DNA of 64,000 nt from Nelumbo lutea (GCA_022828595.1 JAKGHH010000001.1:205363813-205427812), one strand, 5' to 3'. Positions 21,186-32,783 are shown, counted from the stretch's first letter. Numbers and translations: made by a program. Notes: a model not told the origin generated them from the letters alone.

Positions 21186-22072
21186 ATTCTTTATTGCGGC
21201 TCACTTCATGACTCACTCCAAATTAAGTTAAGAAAAGCCCAAAGGCAAATTTTCACAGTGGTTTGTGGTGAAAGCGTAGGACTTGGGCCGCATCCGATGT
21301 ATATTCAGCTTATGGATCCGCCTTGAATACAAAGAGTTATGTATTTTGGGGGTTGTCTCTTGTATGTATCTTTTGGCTTGAGAGAGAACTCGAGAGGTTT
21401 TGAGTGCTTCGGGGTTTAGGGTTTCTTTGAGAGAGGTTGTGCACAAATCTATAATCCCATTAAAAAAATACCATACTTTACCTTTCAAAAAAAAAACAGA
21501 TGTAAATCAGTCCTCTAAAAAACAGATGTAAACTTGGAAAAAATTAGAGAGAAAAGAGGAAGAAAAGAAGAGAACAGCAGTACAAGAGAAAGAAGATGGA
21601 GAAAAGAGGAGGAAGAAGAAGAAGAGTTCGAATATCTCTTCCCTCCCTTCTCTAATCCTTTTACTAAACTTCAGTCTTTGACATAATTACAAGTATACCC
21701 TTAAATGGGCGGCCAGCTAGGCAGTAACATAAAGAGAACTAGAAAAAAAAGAAATAACAGGCCCATTAGCAACAAACAAATAAAAACAAACTAAAAGAAT
21801 AGATACTAGGGCCCATTCGGCCCAGTCTCTTTACACCATGTAATGAATTTTTATTTCACTATCACCAGAGGTTTAAAGAATCTTTACATTGAATAAGTAG
21901 ATATGAGATTTCTTGAGTGGCATTTGTCAAGCATTTTGTGTTTTTAATTCCAATTGATTTAACCTGTTAACTGTGTTAAGATGAAAGGGCCTACCTAGTC
22001 AAATATTTTCCTCATACTGCAGTCCATGTTGTCATGCATTTAATGCTTCATCACTGCACCATGTCATTTCAG
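21186..22072. other. Intron sequence upstream of the first SYF2 exon in the window
   Basis: There is a purine-rich stretch (21540-21630), and ACAGATGTAAA is repeated at 21497 and 21532. The sequence around 21700-21840 (with GGGCCGAATGGGCCC on the minus strand) looks like a decayed LTR, but I could not define ends. The acceptor TTTCAG lies at 22067-22072. Confidence 0.35.
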
Positions 22073-24804
22073 AAGTAAGACAAGCTATTGGTGGCGGGGA
22101 TGCTGGTGGTCCATCACATTCAGATGCCCCTGATAAGGATCAAGATCCTCATGGAAAAATACCTAACCTTGAAGAACATGCTGATGAGGATAGTGATCAT
22201 TCTGTAGAGGATAACATGGAACCAGACTTCACAAAACTCAATGGGAGGCAGAAAAAGTTGTTCGAGTTAAGACTTAAGATGGTAAGCCTTCTTCCACGTT
22301 GAAATGGTAGTATTCTCAGCCAAGACATTTAATTTGCAAATATGAAGGTGATTCAATGCTGTCCATTTTATTCTATTTTTCATTATGGTACCCTTGCAGA
22401 ATGAAGCGAGAAAAGCTAACCAAACTGCTATGGTTGCGGAGAAGAAAAGAATGGAAGCTCCAGAGGAGTCAAGGGGTATTTCTAAACAAAAATGGCTTGA
22501 AGAGAGGAAGAAGAAAATTGGTAAGCTACTTGATGCAAATGGTTTGGATATGACAAAGGCATATATGCTTGATACAGAAGAGATGGCAGAGGCAAAATAC
22601 AAAAAATGGGAAAAAGATCCTGCTCCATTTGGTTGGGATGGTAAGCTTAGGTCTCCAGTGACTTTGTTTCCTAGTTAGTTACATTCTGTTTTATTTTTTT
22701 CCTCCATTTATTTTTCTTTTGTTTTTTTTTTTCAATTGGAAACGATAACTTTCAATTGAAATTAGAATGTTACAATTGCTGAAAAAGAAATCACATAGCA
22801 GCCCAAAATGGCTCCCTCTATTTGTCTCTTGTTTAGCTAGGTTGTCAGCCATCCCATTGGCTGATCTTCTAATCCATTTGAGACTTATCACAATCTTTCT
22901 TGAAAGACAAAATATGTCCCTCACAACCTGCCCGTGGTTCTATACCCCAAAATTCCTTGTTTGCATCCACCCTATCACTATCTTGGAGTTGCTTTCCACT
23001 TCTAAATTCTGGACACCCAACTGTTTAGCCAATCTTAAGCCTTGAAGGAGGGCCAAAACTTCCTCTAAGTGTGTCTCTCACTCCTAATGGACCAGAAAAG
23101 AGAGCCAGTACAGTTTGTTCCCCATCTCCAAAAACTCCTTCAATACCAGAAGGTCCTGGGCTGCCAATCGAGCTTCCATCAAAGTTAAGTTTTAATCTTT
23201 GAGATCCTGAAGGGAACCGAAACTCCTGAGTTAGAGCCTTGATGGTGATGTATTTGCCACTGGAATCCATCCCCTGATTATTTTCTGCACTGAAAACTCC
23301 TTAGACAATTCACTTGTTTTAACAAAATTTGCTTCTTTGAAGGTGATGATTTCTATTAATTCCTCCTTGATATTATGGACAGTTTTTCCTCCATGTAAAT
23401 TCATAATTCTCTATACATAGTTTAGACTTATTTGAGCATAATCCTACTTTTGTTTTGTCAATTTATCACATCTATGAAGCATTGCCCTTTTAAACCAAAC
23501 TGATCATTTGCAGACTCTAACTTGCATTTTCACGCTTTTCATCCTGATACTTTACCATTGGTGGAGAACTACATTGGAAAAATTGACTTAATGCTTATAT
23601 TAATGAATGTTTTTCCTTTTGAAAAAAATAAGAAGTGAGAAGTTTTCCGTGGTGAGTGTGATTAATAAAATAGATGCTAAAAGGATGGAATATACAAACC
23701 TCTTTGGTTATGTTGAATTAAGGAAATAGAACTGTTAGAAAGTGGTTAATCAGCAATATGAGAGTTGGGGTAAAATGGGTTAGTAGGTCTGCTAATTCTT
23801 TGGCTGATGCTCTAGCTAAACAGGGGGTTTCTAGGGAAGATCTTTTTTGTGCTTCTATGTAAGTTATTAATTCGGAAATCTGTACTTAAATAGCCCGGAG
23901 AGGTTGCAACTCGTACCTTTCCATGAAGACTTTGTACTATTTTTTATTTTTTTTGATGAATAATAATAAGTTTATACTTTGTACTATTTTTATTGCTGAT
24001 TTATAAAATCATTTCAATTATCAAAAAAAAAAAAAAAAGAAATAGAACTGTTAGAAAATTTTGCTTAATTGGATAGATGAAGATGATCATTTGTTCAGGT
24101 TGGCTGAATTGGAGAAAGTAGAGTTAAAGAGAAAACTGTCTACTATTATTCATAGAGAAGAAATGTGTTGGGGACAAAAGACCATAGCTCTATGGTTGAA
24201 GACTGTCAGCCTTACTTCTGCATATTTTAGATGCTTGTATCTTACCTAATAATTGGTTAATTGTTTCGAATGGATTCTTTTCCTCTTACTACAATTGTGT
24301 GCCTGTAAATGGGGAATTTGATATTTAAGCCAACTTATGATATCTTTCTGGACAGTTTTCAATCAGAAAACTCTGTATAATGCCTACAAAAAGCGGACAA
24401 AGAACATAGAGTGTGATATTGAAGAATATAATAGAATGAAAGAAGCTGATCCAGAGTTCTACCGTGATGCTTCCAGCCTTCAATATGGAAAGGTGATGTC
24501 TTCAAAGAAACTCTATTATGCTAATCTTAGAATAGAATCACTGGTTGTCCATTCTCATCTTTTCTCCCTTCTGCAGACACCAAAGACCTCAGAGGAGAAG
24601 ATTGACAAGATGGTGAAGGAGCTCCAGGACAAGGAGGAGAAGCGAAAGGCATTTAGTAGGAGACGCAGGTTCCATGAAGAGAAGGATATTGACTCCATCA
24701 ATGATCGGAATGAACATTTCAACAAGAAGATTGAAAGAGCCTTTGGAAAATATACACTGGAGATTAAGAACAACCTTGAGCGGGGAACTGCCTTGCCAGA
24801 CTAA
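22073..24804 (+). CDS. SYF2: Pre-mRNA-splicing factor SYF2, four 3' exons
   Basis: Exons at 22073-22281, 22400-22640, 24356-24492 and 24577-24804 join in frame with GT/AG borders and give 270 residues ending NLERGTALPD. The SYF2 domain is clear from LFELRLKMNEARKANQ through KKWEKDPAPFGWD, YNAYKKRTKNIECDI, YNRMKEADPEFY, and the C-terminal block FNKKIERAFGKYTLEIKNN, the most conserved part of the family. SYF2 (GCIP-interacting protein p29) is a small nuclear, highly charged component of the Prp19/NTC-associated spliceosome. The first exon here begins mid-codon (acidic EEHADEDSDHSVEDN), so at least one 5' exon lies outside the window or beyond the nested elements. The third intron (22641-24355) is enlarged by LINE insertions. 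The exons show no stops or frameshifts, so the gene is probably active. Confidence 0.96.
22708..23382 (-). mobile_element. 5'-truncated LINE in a SYF2 intron
   Basis: The minus strand carries LINE RNase H: LKLNFDGSSIGSPGPSG (about 23170), then KWIRRSANGMADNLAKQE (about 22850) and an A-rich tail (T-run 22720-22733). TTTTTCCTCCAT at 22696-22707 and 23383-23394 is a 12-bp target duplication. Confidence 0.85.
23620..24200 (+). mobile_element. Old LINE ORF2 remnant in the same SYF2 intron
   Basis: Joined across a later insertion, the plus strand reads VVSVINKIDAKRMEYTNLF, then LAELEKVELKRKLSTII and HREEMCWGQKT. This is the LINE ORF2 segment just before the reverse transcriptase (compare KEEISWRQK in the other LINEs here). 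Ends are not defined. Confidence 0.6.
23742..24038 (+). mobile_element. Short LINE tail insertion within the old LINE remnant
   Basis: GAAATAGAACTGTTAGAAA (19 bp) is perfectly repeated at 23723-23741 and 24039-24057. Between them lies the LINE 3' end, WVSRSANSLADALAKQG then a stop, a 3' UTR and a tail of about 16 A. The perfect duplication suggests a relatively recent insertion. Confidence 0.92.
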
Positions 24805-25640
24805 GGTACAATGCATGAATTGGCTGCATTAATCTATTGCGCTTGTAAAGATCATCAGCATAATTGTCAATTAAATTGTCTTCCCTATCTTGCTTTCTCT
24901 CCCTGGATTTCTTTGTAGGTGTCATTTTTTTATTAGTAACTGATCAAGAAATTTATTCTGAAGTACAGAAGAAATTAATGAACAACAAAATTGAAGGGAA
25001 AAACACCAAGCCCTTTTCCAAATCAAAGGCTGAGGGAGACTTGAGCAAGATATCAGGCACCATTGGATCTTGTAGGATTGACAATGGCACCATGAGGAGA
25101 GTAATTGTAGTAAATTCATTCTCCCATGGTTAAAGGATGCTCAACTTGTAGGAGTGTAAACTTTGTTTGTTGTTCTTTCTTCTGCTTCAGTTTAATTTTA
25201 GAGCTAACAATTGAAAAGAAAAGAAAACTCAATTTTGAGTTTTGGAATGTTGACTCAAGCCACCTTGAGAAAGGTTTTTGCTTACTCTTCTCCCCTTATT
25301 TGAACCCCTTGTTGTCAGTTATAGGCAACCTTTAAGTGTGGGGATGAGCATTGTGATCTGTAGAGTTAGAGAGAAGTACTTGTTGTATCCTTGAGCTTGA
25401 GGCCAGAGGAATTTGTAATTGTGGTTGGCCAAAAGAATGTGCAATGCTATGTGACAATGACGCCTTAGGAACTTAGGTGTAATTACCTTGGAACTATGGT
25501 ATCTGGTATGTCTCTAGGCTGACTCATATAGTTATATGAATCTTCTGGTGCAGGATTTTGTTTGTAGCTATCTTTAATGATATTTGGCTTGGGTAAGGGG
25601 CTGTTCTTGTGAAGTTTAAGAGATGAACATATTACCTACT
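24805..25640 (+). other. SYF2 3' UTR and downstream flank
   Basis: AT-rich sequence without a convincing ORF follows the SYF2 stop. It is the likely 3' UTR, but I could not fix a polyadenylation site. Confidence 0.4.
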
Positions 25641-25711
25641 TGTAATCTGTGCCTACAATTTACTTCAATATAAATCATTACTTTACCTTCTCTCTCTCTC
25701 AAAAAAAAAAA
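25641..25711 (+). mobile_element. 71-bp retroposed fragment with A-tail
   Basis: ATTACCTACT flanks it at 25631-25640 and 25712-25721. The insert ends in CTCTCTCTCTC and eleven A. It contains CAATATAAATC near its 3' end. The source is unknown; it may be a heavily truncated LINE or a reverse-transcribed 3' end of an mRNA. Confidence 0.7.
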
Positions 25712-25721
25712 ATTACCTACT

Positions 25722-26344
25722 ATTATTTGGGTGCTTAAGCAGCAAACCTGGGAGAAAGATGCTCAATAAAGTTTCAGAGTCTTCAGACAAAGAAACGCTG
25801 ATTTTGAAAATTGAAGTTTTATTTGCCTTTTTTCTTGCATCCTTGGAGGAAAAAATATGGATTTGAAGATATAATGGGGCCAATTCTAAATATTAATTTG
25901 AAAGATCAATTCCATATCTAATTATCTAAATTCTATCAGACTTTTGGGTGGTGCATTGGGGGAGGTAAACCAGATAAGCCTTTTTACCATGCAGTAGAAA
26001 CTAGAAAACAAATTAAATCTCTGGCAGAAGGGGAAAAACTTAACACAGTAGAGAAGGCAAATAAGGAACATGGCTCTCGCAGCTCTCTCCCCTTTTCTCT
26101 ACCAAGCCAACTTCTAAAAACAAAATAAAGATAAGGGTAAAATATTTAAACTACCGCTGGGTTTTGCAAAATTGACGAACTTATTGATTGCAAAATGACT
26201 TAAAAGTACCCCAGAGTTTTTTGACAATAGGACATCGCTGTTAGGTATGGATGAAAAGATTGAAATGTCTATTTTATTCTTCATTTTTCTTCAAATTTTC
26301 AAAATGGTATTTGTAACCTACATCCACCAGAAAAACAAACATCA
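25722..26344. other. Spacer between SYF2 and the next possible gene
   Basis: AT-rich DNA; no gene, repeat or element was recognised. Confidence 0.5.
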
Positions 26345-29300
26345 ATGGACTTCTTGGCTGCATTTCCTTGTAATTCACAAGGACTTTCTTCTGCTGCTAC
26401 TATTATACCTACACTGAATGTAGGATGTAGGTTGCATTTAATGAGAAGTGGAGCAAAGGTGCCTTTTAGACTAACAGGTAAGTGCATTTTATTCGTTGTA
26501 TGGAAATGTTCTTTTCTTTTCCAAAGAAGATAAGTAGTTTCCCATATGTTTGATTAATCCTTCTTGCATATTTCTTGTCGGCCTTTAAGATTCCGGTTAG
26601 GGTGGCTAGCAGGTTGGAAAAACTAATGATAGACTTTCTCTGGGAGCCGAGGGAAGAGAAGAGGGGCCATAGGTAGGGGTGATCATTTCAGCCTGGCCCG
26701 GCCCGAAAATTCCGGGCTTGGGCCTGGGTTTTGTGTTTAGGCCTGGCCTGGGCCCGGGCCCACATCAGGCCAGCAAATTTTAGGGCTGGGCTTAATACTT
26801 TAAGCCCAGCCCGGGCCCGACCCACATATCACATTTTGTGTATAATGTATACATATGTATACATGTTATTTTACATTATATTGTATATTTTATATATAAA
26901 TATTATAACATGACATGCATAATTTTTATTATATGTAATATTTTACATTATATAATATATAAAATAAAAGTTTATATGCATGTTATGTCATTTAATATAA
27001 AATATTATAGATATGTAATGTTTTATATATGAAAGACATTGGCCCAGAATCAGGCCTGACCTGGCTCGGGCCTGTGTGGACCTGGGATAGGGCTTATGTT
27101 TCAGGCTTGGAACCCTTGGCTGTGCCGGGCCTGGGCTCGAGCCTAAGCTATAACCCTTATCATAAGTGCAAAGCCCGGCCTGGCCCATGATCACCCCTAG
27201 CCATAGGGTTAGGTGGGAGGTGGTGTGAAGGAGCAAGAAGGAGGGAGGTCTGGGTATTGGGAACATAAGGAATAGCTGAATAGGAACTTGGCACTACTAG
27301 GGAAATTGATATGATAAACTTTGGGTTAAGATAGTGGGTAGTATTCATTGGGTTGCGGACAATGGATGGGACTCTTGGATTCTGGCAAGGATTATAAGAG
27401 CGTCTCCCTAGAAAGCTATTCAAGCTATTTTCCCCTTGTTCTCTCCCTGGATCAGGTATGGCTTGCACTCAGGCAACCTCATTAAATTTTGGGAATATGT
27501 TTGGGTTGGGCATTCCTCTTTAAAAGACCAATTTTTGACTCTTTTTGCTATCTCTACCCTTAAAAATGAACTAGTATCCTCCTTCCTTGTACCTTCTAAC
27601 TCAACTTTTGGGTTTGGTTGGAACTTGGGTTTGAGAAGAGTCATCGGGGACACAAAGTTAGGTTGTACTTCAATCTTATTATTCATCCTTGAAGGGGTCT
27701 TCCTAGAGCCAACAAAGGCAGACAGTAGAATTTGGACACTCACTCCCTTGGGTTCCTTCACTTGTGCCTTATTCTTTAAAGCCCTAATACAACCTTCGTT
27801 TGTTGGACTGTCCTTCCTTGTTAAAGAGGTGTGGTGTCAACCTATACCTCCGAAGGTTGGGAGTTTCTATTGGGAAGCCTTTCTGGAAAAAAGTAAATAC
27901 AGGTGATTTACTTTAAAGAAAAAGACCCAATAGCTGTTTGTCTCCTCATTGGTGTGTCCTTTGTAAAATTGATGGTGAGTTTGGATTCCATTTACTAATT
28001 TCCTATCAGTTTGCTAAAGTCATTTGGGAATGAGTTACTTCTCTGTTTGGGTGTAGGTGAACTCTCCCATTGAATGTGCAAAGCTTATTTACTTCCATGC
28101 CTAACTGGCCAACAAAAAGGGCTAAGATTATGTGGAGATGTGCTAGGGCTGCAATTTGTTTGACTGTTTGGGAAGAGAGAAATTCACGGATTTTTTTAGA
28201 TAAGGAGAGAAGCTTGGAAGTAACATTGGAAATCATTTATATTAGGGTGAATGGGTGATACATTGGTTGAAAACTTTGGACATGTTTGCGGATGTCTCAA
28301 TTGATGAGTTGCTAAGAAATTGAAAGGAGATTGCAGAATCAGCTCCAACTAAGAAGGTTTCAAGTTCTTGTTGGACCCCTCCACCTCACATTTTTTTTGA
28401 TCAATAACACAATTCATTAAGTATCACAATAATTACAGGGAGGAAGACAAAACTTTCTTATCTTCCAATTACAACATAAGCCCCAAGAGAAGAAACAAGA
28501 GAGCAGGAGAAAAATAAATTAAATTACATCTGTGCCCAAAACATGACATCCCTGTCCACCCCTTGTTTAGCTAACCCATCAGCAAAAGAATTAGCTGATC
28601 TTTTCACCCAAACAATTTTAACTTCCATTTCTCAAACCAGCCATCTGAATTTCCTCTTCAAATTACTATAATTCCATAAACCACTCTCTTCTTTGTTCAA
28701 CCACCCAACCACCACCTCTGAGTCCCCTTCAATTATGAGTTTTTTGATATTCATCTCTCTAGCTTTTTGGACACCTTCTATAACTACGTGGATCTCAACT
28801 CTGAGAGAATCACCTACCCCAATTGGGCCTAAGAACAAGGTAGAAACAACCCCATTCTCATCCCTAAAGACACCCCTAATCCTTGCTTGTCCGGGGTTCC
28901 CTATGCTACTTCCATAAAAGTCTAGTTTTATGGAGCCCGCTGGTGGGGGCATCCAAAAAACACCCCAGCTTTAGTCTAGGTATAGCTAGCAATCTCACCC
29001 CATTTTCTCAACATATCATCCACTATATATTCTGTGAAAAGCTCTAGGGACTTCAACCATTGAATGACCCTTATGTGTATCAAGGCTCTCAACTCTTCAG
29101 CACCTCTCTCTACATCAGAGAAGATTCTAGAATTTCTTTCTTCTCACAAAGACCAGCATACTGCTGCCCTCAGCCCTCTCCACATAGTCCTTCCCCTCTT
29201 CGTACGCCACTTGATAAGAGGGGAGAAAACTGGCAATAAGTCATGAATGGCTTTCCAAGGCGAGGCACTAGTGGTCCTTGCCAGAATTATAGCATCCCAT

Positions 29301-32204
29301 CCGTTCAACTCTAGCCCATGTATGCTTACCACTATTTTGGCCCATAGTTTATCCTTCTCTAGTGGGAATCTCCACAACCATTTCCCTAAGAGTGCTAGAT
29401 TTCTTTTTCTAATATTCCCAAGCTCTAGCCCACCATTGCTTTTACTTCCAGTCACCACCTTCTAGTTTACCCTATGGTCCCTCTTCTCCGCTCACGGCTC
29501 CCAAAGGAAGTCTATTATCATTTTTTCCAGTCTGTTAGCAACCTTTACTGGGATTTTGAACATTGACAGGAAATAGATGGGGAAATTTGCTACAGTAGCC
29601 TTAATCAATGTTGTCCTACCTCTAAGAGAAAGATAATTTTTTTTCCAAGCTGCAAGTCTCTTCTCAAATCTTTCCACCACCGGATTCCAAAAACTCTCTC
29701 TCTTTGGGTTGTCCTCCAAAGGCAATCCCAAGTAGTTCAATGGTCATTCTGAGACCATACACCTTAGCACTTCTGCACTCTCTAGTTTCTTGCTCCTCCA
29801 AATTCACACCCACTACACAACTTTTCTCGAAGTTCACCTTCAAATTTGACATCTGTTCAAAAAGAAGTACCACCAATTTCATATTCCTAATATAGTCTAA
29901 GTTTCCTCCTTCACAAAGCAAAATCGTGTCATCTGCAAACTGTAGGTGGGTGAGGGGGGTTTCCTCCCTTCCAACTCTCCAACCTCTAGAATCGGCCCTG
30001 TGAATCAATCTCCCCAATACATCAGTAATCAATGTGAACAAAAAGGGAGAGAGGGGGTCCCCTTGTCTTATACCCCTTATGGCTAGAAAGAAATCAACCA
30101 CAGTCCCATTCACTAATTCAGAATAATGACAGTTCCGAACACACCCCATAATCCATTTGCTCTATCCCCAAATCCAAATTTGGACATCGCTCCCCACAAA
30201 AAGTCCCAATCTACCAGATCATAAGCCTTTTCCAGATCCAGCTTACATACCACTCCCTTCTTCCCACCATTTCTGAAATTCTCAACACTCTCATTAGCAA
30301 TTAGGATTTGGTCAGTAATTTGTCTTCCGCTCACAAAGGCTCCTTGATTTGATGTAATGATATCTGGCAATACTTCAATCTCAGGGACAACACCTTGGCC
30401 AGGATCTTATACAAACTATTTACCAAGCTGATAGGCCTAAGGTCCTTAGGGTGGGACACATCTTTCTTTTTCGGAACCACGGCTAAAAAGGTGGAGTTCA
30501 CACCCGGGTTAACCACTCCTCTCCTATGAAATTCCTCAAACACCAATTACATATCATCTTTCAAAATATCCCAACAATCTTGGTAAAAAGCCATTGTGAA
30601 ACCATCTGGACCTAGAGCTTTTGCTCTATCCATTGAGAAGACAGTCTCCTTATTTTCTTCCAATTCAAACCTTCTTTCCAATCTTCTCTTATTATCAAAC
30701 CCCACATCTGGCCAGTCCAAGCCTTCCAACCACACCCTCCTACTCACAAGCCTCCTTAAGATAGATTTAAAATGTCCTACAAAGGCCCTTGCAATCTCAT
30801 CTTGTTGTGTCAACTCAACTCCATCCACCCCCAATTTGGAAACAAAATTCCTCATTCTCCTTCCATTAGCTAGAAAATGAAAGAACTTGGTATTCCTATC
30901 CCCCTCTTGCAGCCACTTACATCTAGATTTTTGCCTCCAGCTTATTTCCTCCTTATGTAGGCAGTCCACCTCACAGTTTTTCTAAACTGAATTTTGATGG
31001 CAGCAGTGTGGGTAATCCAGGGTTCTCCGGATAAGGGATGAAAAAGGGAATCTGTTAGCTGTGTATTTTGGTCCAATTAGGGTGGGAGATTCCTTGAGGG
31101 TTGAGATACTAGTAGTTCTTGAAGGGGTACAAAGGGTCAAGGACATGTATATTAATAAATTGATCATAGAAGGAGACTCTGAAACTGTGGTGAACTGGCT
31201 AAAAGAGGACAACTCTAGGCTTTGGAATTACAACAATAAAAAGAGGAAATTTAAGTGGCTGACTAAGGATAATGAAATTCAATGTACTTGGGTAAAGAAA
31301 AATGCAAATTCATTGGTAGATGGTCTAGCTAGGCAAGGGATGAACAGAAACTCTATTTTTTGGGCTGTGTTGTAATTGCTTTACATTTTGGGTGTACCTT
31401 GGATGTATTTGGGAGTTAAAGAATGTTTAGCTCCTTTGCTATTTAATTTTTCAATCCTTCAAATTCACTGTTATTGACAAAAAAAAAATGTTTGATTAAT
31501 CCAATCCAGACGGCATTAATCTTCTGACATCGTTGACTGTTTGCCATTTCTTTTGACACATTGAATTATCCAGAAAACAAAAATGGTCCTCATTATTCTA
31601 AGCCATAGTACATTATGGCATGACCTTAATAGGAGTAGATTATAGTGTTATGATGAGAGATGTATTCAAAATGTAGGCTAATGGAGGGCGCTGTCCTATT
31701 TTCCAGATTCAGAGAAGAGTGCTATCAATCGTTGAAGGATGTCAATGTTGCGCTAAATCCTAACGTCCATGAAAACAAGTGCAGAGGGAAATAAAAGAGA
31801 AAACGGAGTAAGGGAACCTTGGTGATAACAATGGTTTAATTGTGAAACTTGTATTTGAGCATTTTGAAGAACTTGAAAATTTAGTACTCTTTTCTGTTTG
31901 TTTTCTCTGTCCTTTTGCAGTTTCATGTAGAAACGGTGGGAAACAGGAAACAGTTTGTCTTTTACAACAATAGTAAGGGAACCTTGGTGATTAACAATGG
32001 TTCCATAATCCAACTATCAAGTACCCTTTTTGAGTTTGGGTGGGTACTGGATAGTTCAAATCTGGGCTTTTATCTGAGTCTGTTTACAAGCAGCATCTCA
32101 CCTCCTTCCCTCCCCTCTTTATCTTTTTTTACGTTTCCTTTGCCAGTCGATGTGTGCAAAGAAAGTCCATTTGCAGTACCATCATTTATGCATCAAGCAG
32201 ATAA
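26345..32204 (+). CDS. Possible small spliced gene of unknown function (80 aa), intron 1 split by LINE
   Basis: Three exons join in frame: 26345-26477 (ATG, ends before GTAAGTG), 31921-31972 (after TTTTGCAG, ends before GTAAGG) and 32147-32204 (after TTTGCCAG, TAA stop). They give MDFLAAFPCNSQGLSSAATI... through VSCRNGGKQETVCLLQQ to CSTIIYASSR. The Ser/Ala-rich, Arg-containing N-terminus looks like a plastid transit peptide. I recognise no family, and the short length suggests either a small gene or a gene truncated after the targeting region. All of LINE-B lies in intron 1, between the first two exons. The join rests only on splice consensus and an open frame. Confidence 0.35.
26674..27199. 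mobile_element. hAT-like MITE in LINE-B
   Basis: Terminal inverted repeats TAGGGGTGATCAT and ATGATCACCCCTA bound 526 bp. GCCATAGG is duplicated at 26666-26673 and 27200-27207. The interior has GGCCTGGGCC-type palindromic arms around an AT-rich centre and no coding capacity. Removing it and one duplication copy restores the LINE reading EEKRGHRVRWEVV. Confidence 0.92.
28391..30964 (-). mobile_element. 5'-truncated LINE (LINE-C), antisense within LINE-B
   Basis: TCCACCTCACA is repeated at 28380-28390 and 30965-30975. The minus strand begins in ORF2 at DCLHKEEISWRQKSRCKWL and shows FHFLANGRRMRN, GPDGFTMAFYQDCWD, FRPISLVNSLYKI, LDLEKAYDLVDWDF, GIRQGDPLSPFLF, an intact catalytic FADDTILLCEGG (about 29925) and RNase H (28632-28952). 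The tail is TTATTGATC plus A (T-run at 28391-28398). Some frameshifts and stops are present. It is closely related to the 9125-16354 LINE. Confidence 0.93.
31503..31920. other. Sequence after LINE-B
   Basis: There is no recognised element. An open stretch after TTTTCCAG at 31702 (FREECYQSLKDVNVALNP, stop at 31789) could be an exon but does not fit the phase of the neighbouring candidate exons. Confidence 0.3.
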
Positions 32205-32556
32205 TAACAGGGCCATAACAGACAAAGTTTGGTTTTTCAAGTAAGGCATGTCAGACGTACATAAATTGAATAAAGTCAGTGCACGAGCCTGACTTGTCCA
32301 TTTGCAGAGAAGAAGCAGCTTCAAGTTTGGGTCACTGAGATTCCCAAGCTTTTTCTTTGGCTATGGAAGAAACTCTTTCTATTATTATTCATTGGTGGAA
32401 ATTGGGGGATATTGGTGATAGCAGAGATGGTTTTTGGTGGCTAGAGATGGTGAAGAAGAAAGAGTGGGCAAAATTGGCTTTTTAAAATATTCTAAGTCAC
32501 ATGATGTCACATGTGAATGGAATATGAGTATGACAGAGAACTAATGGATTGGGGGT

Positions 32557-32783
32557 CGCCTTGTTCTAGCCGATCTTAGTATAGGTGTTTTTATGGATTG
32601 CCATTTCAAGTATTGCTCCTATTGGACTTCTTATGTCAGGATATGGATCGAATAATAAATATTCCTTTTCAGGTGGTCTACGAGCTGCTGCTCAATCAAT
32701 TAGTTATGAAATACCATTAACTTCATGTGTGTTATCAATATCTCTACGTGTGATTCGTTGGAACATGAACTTTTATTTGGCCT
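32557..32783 (+). pseudogene. ndhA: Nuclear plastid DNA fragment: ndhA exon 1 end and start of its intron
   Basis: The reading [11 protein letters not shown], then after a one-base loss [20 protein letters not shown] and [17 protein letters not shown], is plastid NADH dehydrogenase subunit A. The homology continues past the exon end (LSISL) into GTGTGATTCGTTGGAACATG, the 5' end of the ndhA group II intron. The presence of the intron means plastid DNA rather than mRNA was captured. The frameshift and short length make it a dead fragment. Confidence 0.92.

Larger units (their letters stand above)
26561..31487 (+). mobile_element. 5'-truncated LINE (LINE-B), itself interrupted twice
   Basis: ATGTTTGATTAATCC (15 bp) is repeated at 26546-26560 and 31488-31502. 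The insert starts inside ORF2 (FKIPVRVASRLEKLMIDFLW), continues through the RT/zf-RVT spacer (27436-27906), then RNase H (30990-31375, SKLNFDGSSVGNPGF to DGLARQGMN), and ends TTATTGAC plus nine A. A hAT-like MITE (26674-27199) and an antisense LINE (28391-30964) are nested in it. The family is the same as the LINE at 9125-16354. Confidence 0.93.

Noticed and set aside
26299..26487. Minus-strand ORF opposite the candidate exon at 26345
   Set aside because: It is the shadow of the better-supported plus-strand exon with a GTAAGT donor.
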